A DNA stretch of 64,000 bases from Chamaecrista fasciculata (taxonomy: Eukaryota; Streptophyta; Magnoliopsida; Fabales; Fabaceae), in NCBI GenBank assembly GCA_003254925.1, contig QANZ01012934.1, forward strand, positions 1 to 64,000, given 5' to 3'. Of the stretch, positions 56,007 through 64,000 are shown in pieces. The translations under genes and the position numbers were made by a program. How positions within the stretch are numbered: the stretch's first letter is position 1; each line of letters opens with the position of its first letter. The notes beneath the pieces are model-generated. The model did not search any database and was not told the DNA's origin. It saw only the letters and a program-made list of their open reading frames with translations.

Positions 56007-58288
56007 TTATTCATCTTCTTCATCATCAGCTTCGTCAATTCCAACCCAACAGGTAAATGCAAAAAGAAACTCCTTGAAACTCACCATTCCATTGTTATCC
56101 CAGTCCATCTCTTCTGCAGCATTTTGCAAGGAATACAAAACAGTTAATAATGGATTCTTGCATAGAACAAATTCTAAGGCAGACCAGATCCTTAAAAAGT
56201 TAAATGGATCAAGATAAAATTTAGGAGTAAATTAATTATTTGATCCCTGAAAGATAAAATTATTTGATTTAGTCCCTGAAAGATACAATTACGATCAATT
56301 TGATCATTTTGTTAAGGATACCTATAAAAATTGAATGACAAATATGATATAGTTTAAAATTTTGTCAAAACTGCAATAAGCGATTGAGGTTAAAAACCAC
56401 ATTTGCCGTTAAATTTGAATTGATGTTTTAGAAAAAGGACCAAATTGATTGTAATTGCACCTTTTTCAGGGACAAAATCTTATAACTTTATCTTTTAGGT
56501 AGTAAATTGATGTATTTATCATCTTTTAGGGAACAAAACATTAATTTACTCTAACTATATTTTGTAAACATTGTCTTCAACAATGAGACCAATCATTATC
56601 ATGCTTGTATATCTATCCATGATTGGTTTGGTTTTAGCCTAACTATATTTTGTAAACATAGTCTTCTACAATTCTATCTGACACAAAACTATTTGATGTC
56701 GCATGACACTCACAAAAGTATGCACATGTTTATGAAAAAACGGATGCCTCAAGTATATACATACATGTAAATTTTAAACATATAGGGAGAAACAGAAATG
56801 TGAATTCACACATGAAAATACATAGAGGGAGGGACTAGGGAGAGAGAAAGCTAACCAAATCTTTTCATGGCTATTCGTCCTGAAGAGCGCTCCCCTGAAG
56901 TAGTTTCATTTATAGCTTCAACCATCTCACTTTTGCTTACATAGCCATCCTTGTTTTTGTCCAAGAATACAAATGTATCAACCAAAGTCTCAAATGTGGC
57001 CTCCAGACTCGGCATCCCAATTTCTGATTTCTAGAGAAGTCAAGGGGTAGAAGTTGCAAAGTAGAAGACTTTCTTCAATTACGATTATTCAAAGAAAACA
57101 GTGCAGCCAAGCATGACATCCATTTATCTGCCTTCTAAAATTTCATTGCTCAAAGTTTCTAAGCTAATAACCAAAGTACATTGGCCCACAATGATATTTT
57201 CTATCCTGGGCAATTAGAAGGTAATTAGGTCATTCTATACAAAATACATGAAAATAAAATTTCAGGCTTCTCCCTACCAAAGAAAAAATAAATCATTTCC
57301 ACCTTTATAGGATAATGTGATGAAGGGAAAAAAATAAATTGAAAACAAGGTCATACCAGAAAACCAGGCCTGAACAGATGGAACTGAAGAGTTCATCATG
57401 TTTCAACTTGAGAAGTTAAATGTAGTATACATTTAAGAAATAATTTAAATCTAAAACAGGGAATAAAAAAACAGATATGTTCTTTAAAATCTGGTATTAC
57501 TCATCTATCAACCAGATATAATTTTTTAAAAGTGTCTTGTATATAGCAACATATGGAAGAACAAAGAAGCTTATATGGCAAAAACAATGCATCACTGGAT
57601 ACAGCACGAAGGACCCGTGGATCATCCTTGAAAAGGTAGACAAGGCAGAGAAGTACAATAAACTCATTGAACTTAATTCCCATGTCATCATTAATGTCAC
57701 ATGCTTCGAAAAGATCCTTGATCTCTTCCTCATTGAAAGAAAGTTCCAGCTTACTGAAACATTTTTTCAGCTCTTCATGATCTATTACTCCATTTGAATC
57801 ATCATCTATACAAAAGGACACAAGCACGCACCTCTTAGAAACCATAAGAAGATAAATAATGACTGTTTTTCTGTGTACACAAGCATGCATGGGTGACACA
57901 AGCATAATAAACATGAAGCGGAAACCCATCTAACTTTGATTTGCAGTACTTTGGCATGATACTGTATAATCTACTTTCAGGGCTCTTTTATTATATCCAT
58001 TGCATACTTCTGCTAGAAGATATTATCAGCTGATATATTAAATCACAATATTTATTTAACAAGAGCATAAAAACAAGGCAGAAACCCACCGAATTGCTTA
58101 AATATCGCTTTGCATTTTCTTAAACTCTCATCAATTTTCGGGAACTTCAAGATTATACTGTTGAATGATCTCATGGAACTTCCTTTAGATTCCCTCCGCT
58201 GCATGGCTTCGACCATTTTAGCCTCAATCTTGGTTTCTGGTGTCCAAACCTTTCTTGGTGAGTCATCTGTTCCTAATACAGCTCCCAT
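56007..58288 (-). CDS. Calcium-binding EF-hand protein, CML21-like
   Basis: Minus-strand exons 58288-58090, 57805-57603, 57030-56856 and 56113-56007 join in phase to 227 residues. Four EF-hands are visible with acidic and glycine positions kept: DDDSNGVIDHEE (67-78), DINDDMGIKFNE, DKNKDGYVSKSE and DWDNNGMVSFKE. The acidic tail is DEADDEEDE. The N-terminus MGAVLGTDDSPRKVW and the block SFNSIILKFPKIDESLRKCK match CML21 (At4g26470, about 230 residues), so I expect a calcium sensor of unknown target. A leader exon at 58904-58808 with AG and GT borders precedes it and contains a tiny upstream frame (ATG-AAT-CTT-TGA). Intron 3 (56114-56855) hosts a foldback element. Confidence 0.93.
56222..56553. 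repeat. Foldback element in CML21-like intron 3
   Basis: AGGAGTAAATTAATTATTTG at the left and ACAAAACATTAATTTACTCT at the right, with 'TCCCTGAAAGATA' / 'TATCTTTTAGG' units in the arms. Confidence 0.7.
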
Positions 58289-58807
58289 TGCCTATCAATA
58301 AATAAAATTAGGATTCGAGCAGAAGCCTTAGCTAACTGGGCAAACATGTGAACAAAAACCTAATAAATAATTAAGTATTACATAAAAATCGATACAACGA
58401 TTTTTGAGATTTAAAATGGTCCCTTGACAGGCGTGACAGCAAATTATCTTGAGATCTAAATTAATCTTTAAAAACACATAAATGTCTAGGATTTCAAGGA
58501 ATGATAACAAAATGGCAAGCTGAAAATTATTTAGAATTCACTCAATTCAGCCCTCAGGATCTATGTTCAATAGAAATATCAATTAGCCCCTTGACCATCT
58601 CTCTCTCTCTCTCCACTCTGCTTCAAGTCCAAATCTGATAGCTGCCAACAACCTTACGAAGTGTTTAAACATGAAAGTTCAAACTAATCAACATAAATGA
58701 TTGAATCCCTATATGCTCCCCATTTCTGACCAAAAAACAAATATATGAATGAAATTTTAATTGCAAATGGAAAAATGGAAAAAGGCATGAGAATACAAAA
58801 TCTATAC

Positions 58808-58904
58808 CACGCAGAAGGAGCAGGTGGTCAGCAAGCTCCTCAAAATCGAAACTGAAATACGATCAGCAGCAACCCCAGAAGTCAAAGATTCATGTGCTCT
58901 GTAC
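58808..58904 (-). other. Non-coding leader exon of the CML21-like gene
   Basis: On the minus strand TTTCAG precedes position 58904 and GTATAG follows 58808. The exon connects to the acceptor TTGATAG just before the start codon (58288). An additional first exon with a CT-rich leader lies near 58990-59090. Confidence 0.55.
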
Positions 58905-59099
58905 CTGAAATCAGAGAATCAAATATACCCAAAAGAAAAAAAAAATGTAAAGGTAGACGAATAGAAGGGTTTGTGCTGAAGATTGCAGAAAAAAGGATGG
59001 ATTTTTTTTGTTTAGAGAAAGAAAGAGCAGATGAAGATTTGCAAAAAGTTAGGAAAGTGAGAGTCTGACCTTGTTAATGCGTCAAACTAGGTTTGTGGT

Positions 59100-62000
59100 T
59101 TGCCCACCACGTATATTAATTGATCCTTTTCAAATTACACCATGGACCGCCATTCAGATCAACGAGCTCACACACACCAGCATGCAGACAATTAGACAAA
59201 GTTTTTGCTTCTTTTTTTCTTTTCAATAAACTAATAATTAGATCTCCAAAGATTATTGAGTTAATCATTTGTCATTAACAAATGGAAAGGTATAACTTAG
59301 TCCTTAAAATGATATAGTTATTTGTCCTTTTCACAAATTATAAAGTATATTGTTTAGTTCTTTTATGGATTAATAAGTATAAAGTTTAATTCTTTTAGAG
59401 ATTAAATTATATAAAATTTTTTAGGGGACTAAGTTGTTAAATCTATAATCTTTTAAAGATTAAATTTTTTAGTTTATTCTTTTCTTTTTTAGAAAAATGG
59501 TAATAATAATATGGACCATCAAGGAAAATAAAAGGCTAAATTTTTTTCTTCTACATGATTTGTTTGAGGATGGATTAGCTAAAGTTAATTTTTGATGGGG
59601 TTGGCAAAGTTCTAATATAATAATATATTTGATCCTACATTATTGCATTGGTATTCCACTTTTTTTTTTCATATTTATTTCCATTTAATAATATTATACC
59701 TAAAATTAACTTTAACCGATCCAATTCCGATTTGTTTTTAGCATCATAAAAGCCAAATAATTATGCATTGAGTAAACAATACCTTGCTAAGAAGAAACCT
59801 CACTCAATAAATATCCATACCCTTAAAAAGATCTTAAAAGGTGTTTTAAAACATCCATTATTATGGTTTCTTCATTATTGCTAGTCGTCACCACCTCCAT
59901 TGTATTGGTGGTGCATTCATTAACTTCAATGAATTGACATATAATTAGTGGTTTCTAAATAAATTATGCTTTGGATATTTTGATCCCATGCACTAAGAAT
60001 ATTAGAAATCAAAATAGTTATAACTTACGCAATTTAATTTCGTGTAATCACGAGACACTTGTGAGTGTTTCAGTAATCAGGACATTAATTAAATGTTTAT
60101 GATTAAAGTTCTAAAGAAGGATTATTACTTCTTCCAATGAAACTCATGTGAAATAAAATTCTAATCTATATCTGAGGAGTTTTTTTTAGTAGTCGATATT
60201 TTAAAATTATAGTATAAACTAAATTATTTTAACATAATACATAAAAATAAAAATTTAAAAAAAATTAAAATTAACCCCACGTTCCCGACCCCCTCCCCTG
60301 CACACGTCCACCTAAATATAATGGATAAAAAACTGCAAGCCCACGTCTCTTCCCCAGTGTTGATGCTAAAATAAAGAATTTAAATTATTAGAAATTATTT
60401 CTTGAGTTTCTTTTTTTTTTTTTTTTTTTTTTTTTTTTNAATTAGTTTGGATTAGCTCAGTTAATTGATTTCTAGATTAGAAAAAACTAAAAAGTTATAA
60501 AATTTTCTAAAATGCTCTAAAAGGAAAATATGAAAAAATATATAAAGAAATAAACTATATATTTATTAGTCTCTTTTTTATAGATTAAAGAAAATATTGT
60601 TTAACTTTTTTTAGAGATTAAATTGTATATTTATTTTTAGAGACTGATTTGTTAATTTACTTTTTTTTCTGTGGTAACAGAGAAAAGTGAACTTCCGACT
60701 ATTTGATTGGTGTGTTACTTATTTTGGTTGACTAACTGATAGATTTGATACGCATCACACATCTGGTTATAATCATAAAGTTTCTCAATAAAGATAATTA
60801 AATTTATAAAGTCTCAAACTTGAAATTTTGCTTAAGTAATGCTAAACTATTTACCACTTAGACTAACTCCTTTTTTAAGTTGTACTTTACTTTCAACAAT
60901 ACAAGAAAGAACTAGGTTTCTACCCTACAAGACCAAAAAACAACTCCACTAAGATGATCTCATGAGCCATAAACCTTTAATTCACAGCCACAAAGACATT
61001 TATAAAAGGGAGTGTGCATGATTAGATAACCAATAATCAAATTCTTTAGAAGTGTGTAAAGCTAGCTTGCGAAGCTTTTTGAAAGATAAAAAGAGAGTAT
61101 ATCACATCTAGTGAAGTATTGAGAGAGGTAGTGTCAAAAGTGTGGATGATTCAGTGACACTTTCTCCTTCTAATTGTTTCTCTCAATATTATATTTGCGG
61201 CGTACTATGAGCGATCCTCTCTTGAAGAGAAAGCTCCTCTTCAAGTCAAGAGACCATATCTTAAATAGAGTTCACTATTAATTACTTTTATGAAACATGT
61301 GTAAGTTCTTTTATAAACTAATTTTATCTTAAAATATTAGGGCTTGAGCACGAGATTTAGATGAAACCAATAAAATTAATGTGCAAGGATAATTATCTGC
61401 GGATTGACTTCGATGCTCAAATTAATATATAGGATGTCTCTCCTAAAAATATTACTACAATAATAGTATATTTAACTACCTATATCTTATTATTATTTAT
61501 TGAATTTCGTGTGTGTATATATATACACATACAGTATGCATATCTTAGTCTGGATTAATACTCTCACTAATCTGTATCATTTAGAATGCTCATAGCCAGA
61601 TATTACAAAGGATGCCTCTTTGTCCCTTCAACAGCAGGGACTTAATTTGTTACTGAGTTACTCTTTCCCTTTAATAAATCTATTCTTCTTTATTGAAAAA
61701 AGAATTACTAGACCCAAACTTAAAACAAGTAACAAAATCAAACCTCATATTTGACCCCAATATCATTTAATACTCCAATGTCAATTTTAACCAAATGAAT
61801 AAACTAGAATATTTATGGACATTTTGATATATATATCATGTATAACAAAAACAAACTCAAGTATTATTGCCCATGGGTATATATATACTCCAACATCAAG
61901 GAATTGGAAACACTCCAAGGTTCAAAGCATCAAAATGCTATATATCTAATAACAAATAAATAAATTTACAATATTATTCTATTACTTATCAGAGGAGTGT

Positions 62001-62116
62001 TTTTTTTTGTTTTAAACCACCATAAGATACTTTTTAATCATCTGTTTTATTATTTACGTCAGAATTAATTTTAATTTGATTTAGGAGGTCCCATAATAGA
62101 GGTAAGGTCTTTTTTA
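59100..62116. other. AT-rich spacer without recognisable genes
   Basis: The minus strand near 59108-59120 has an ACGTGG word upstream of the CML21-like gene. Diluted 'TTAGTCCTTTTA' units occur at 59290-59480 and 60560-60660. A run of about 30 T (60409-60438) ends in an N at 60439. A degraded hairpin-MITE-like stretch, with GAGAGAGGTAG and GATCCTCTC, occurs at about 61108-61223. No gene is supported. Confidence 0.45.
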
Positions 62117-62543
62117 AGGGTACATTACATTTTGGTACCATATGATTTGATTCTATTTCACTTTGGTACCCTGTGGTTTGAAACCTGACACTTTGGTATC
62201 CTGTGATATTCTCTATTAACACTTTGGTACCCTTGGAGCTATTTTGTAATTTTAACCATAACAAATTTTACAAAAATTACATATTGAACCCAAAAAATTC
62301 ATAAAATTACAAATAGGTCCTGGAATACATATTATCTTGGGACTAAAATGAAAACTTTAAAATTTTTGGGGTCAATATGTAATTTTTACATAATTTTTTA
62401 TGGTTAAAATTACAAAATAGCTCCCAAAAGTACTAAGGTGTTAATGGAGAATACCACAGGGTACCAAAGTGTTAAGTTTCAAACCACAGTGTACCAAAGT
62501 GAAATAGAGTCAAACCACAAGGTACCAAAGTGTAATTTACCCT
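62117..62543. repeat. Foldback element, family D, copy 3 (complete)
   Basis: AGGGTACATTACATTTTGG at the left and CCAAAGTGTAATTTACCCT at the right. 'CACTTTGGTACCCTGTGGT' units are in the left arm and inverted in the right, around an AAAATT-rich core. This copy is the template for the half copies at 16539 and 44936. Confidence 0.8.
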
Positions 62544-62808
62544 TTTTTTAATAAGAATGTTTCTTTGGCAAAAATAAAAAAAAAATAAGGATGTTTCTGA
62601 TAAAATTCAAATCTAAAACTTTACCTATATAAATAAAAATACTTACTACTCCAATCATACAAATATAAAATCTCTGCACATACTTAAATCTTAAAATAAT
62701 ATTTATATTTGCAAGAAGAGAAAGAATTTTTTTTCAATTATTTTTCATTTTTCACTTTACAGAAAATATCTTAGTAATCAATCAAATGACTTATTGTTGG
62801 GCTTTCAA

Positions 62809-63118
62809 AGTGCATATTCAAGAGATATAAGGCTTCTTTGACCTGTTTCAAAAACAAAAACAAAAAAAGTGCATATTCAAGAGAGACCAAAAGAAACCAC
62901 GCTCTCCTCTCTTTCTTGTTCTTTTTTTTTTCTTAGTAATTGCCATGATGAAAAAGTGGACATAAACACTACAAAGCCTTTCAATAAGCCTAAACATTGT
63001 ATTATCATACCTACTTCATACCTACTTCAAGCCTTTCAATAACAAGAAGAACACTACAAAGCCTAAACATTGTATTATCATACCTACTTCAAGCCTTTCA
63101 ATAACAAGAAGAACATCA
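62809..63118. repeat. Local tandem duplications
   Basis: AAGTGCATATTCAAGAGA occurs at about 62810 and 62867. A unit containing GCCTAAACATTGTATTATCA, TACCTACTTCAAGCC and TTTCAATAACAAGAAGAAC occurs at about 62987-63051 and again at 63061-63116, with a further TACCTACTTCA repeat inside the first. Confidence 0.75.
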
Positions 63119-63329
63119 AGTCATGTGAATAGAAAAAGTCAAAAAAGTGTTTGGGGGGTGACGTGAATAGAGTAGTTGCCTAGTTGGTGTTGTGTCTTCC
63201 GCTACACATCACAAGGCATCCCAAATTTAATTAAATAAATAATAAAAAATACTATAAATACTTTTTAATAGCATTTTAGTATTTAGTATTTATTGTAGTA
63301 AATATAACATATTATTTATTTAATTATCA

Positions 63330-63412
63330 CCGGCTGAACCTCGGTTGAACCTTTGATCCTTGAACCGGACCAGTCACCGGTTTAATGACTGGTCCGATTT
63401 TTAAAACCTTGA
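63330..63412. mobile_element. Partial CCGGTT-type MITE
   Basis: GAACCGGACCAGTCACCGG and GACTGGTCCGATTTTTAAAACC resemble the terminal regions of the element at 10871-11254. Only one side is recognisable. Confidence 0.45.
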
Positions 63413-63738
63413 TTTGTAGCGACAAAGGTTTCAGGTGGGGTTGAAGCATATTGACGCTGCTTTTAATGTCCTCTGTCCCATGGGCTTCTCCAGAGTTTGG
63501 GTGCGCAAAACCGCCGTCCACAATCTCCTAAAGGTGATCGATGAATCGTCATCATGTATTTTAATAATTTTGAAATACTTGATATTCTAAAATATTCAAA
63601 CCATAAGATATCCATTGTCATCCCTAATTTTCTCTCGCTATACAATACTCTATTATCCATATTTTATATAATTTTTAAAATTTAAAAATTATTTGTATAC
63701 ATGTTAAAACATCCAAAGTTCTATAGTATATATATATA

Positions 63739-63830
63739 CTAGTGTGTTTTGCATGCCCTAATGGACATACAAAGATTATTTTAAGTTTTATAATTATTAA
63801 AATTAAAAAAAAAAAAATTTCTCTATATAT
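63739..63830 (-). mobile_element. Helitron-like 3' end, copy 3
   Basis: On the minus strand GTATGTCCATTAGGGCATGC (hairpin) is followed by AAAACACA, CTAG (63742-63739) and T. Upstream, TTTTAATAATTATAA is shared with copy 1. The body runs toward the right edge of the window. Confidence 0.6.
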
Positions 63831-64000
63831 ATATTAGTCTATCATACAACTTGTCATTTGAATAAATTATCACGTGGTTTAATCACATTATATTGTTCAT
63901 GTTATAAATAAATTGTTATATGTTGTAATCTTAAACATTAGATCAATCATACGGTTAAAAATAATATAACAATTAATTACATCTTAAACAAATTAATAAA

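Overview
This window is nuclear DNA of a eudicot plant. The genes are split by GT-AG introns, the intergenic DNA is AT-rich and full of small inverted-repeat transposons, and the gene set (plant uncoupling protein, DYW-type PPR protein, F-box/FBA protein, CML21-like EF-hand protein) is plant-specific. I could not name the species. Eight protein genes look intact. On + : a sugar-nucleotide/sugar-phosphate translocator (841-7355), uncoupling protein 1 (12109-15800), a HAKAI-type E3 ligase (18649-21442), an OTP90-like PPR-DYW protein (37301-39682) and an F-box protein (47679-48803). On - : a reticulon-like protein (24332-26939), an ataxin-3/Josephin deubiquitinase (29781-32994) and a CML21-like protein (56007-58288). 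I built exon structures by hand from splice sites, reading phase and family similarity.

Broken genes and fragments are: a KH/STAR (Quaking-like) RNA-binding gene whose remains (36091-42984) surround the intact PPR gene; the 5' end of a probable selenoprotein-H-like gene (28170-28400); two decayed copies of the F-box gene (48885-49200, 52191-53113); a LINE relic (49900-50115); a truncated Copia element (53125-53745); and a plastid glutathione-reductase exon carried inside a long-terminal-inverted-repeat, Pack-MULE-like element (46131-47440).

Gene order keeps ancient linkage. From memory of Arabidopsis, UCP1, reticulon and ataxin-3 correspond to At3g54110, At3g54120 and At3g54130, and CML21 and the KH gene to At4g26470 and At4g26480. 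The genes are unrelated in pathway: Golgi or plastid transport, mitochondrial uncoupling, m6A/ubiquitin, ER shaping, deubiquitination, organelle RNA editing, SCF and calcium signalling.

The space between and inside genes is mostly mobile DNA. There are many foldback elements whose arms repeat 'TTTGGTCC'-like words, several placed just upstream of gene 5' ends. There are also hairpin MITEs with 10-bp target duplications, hAT-like elements with 8-bp duplications (AAAAAGAG, CTCCCGGG), a Tourist-like element with TTA duplication, three Helitron 3' ends, and one CACTA terminus with palindromic subterminal repeats. The assembly has two N runs and eight single-N joins. Several single-N joins have the same sequence on both sides or fall in the middle of an inverted repeat, so they are probably assembly artefacts.
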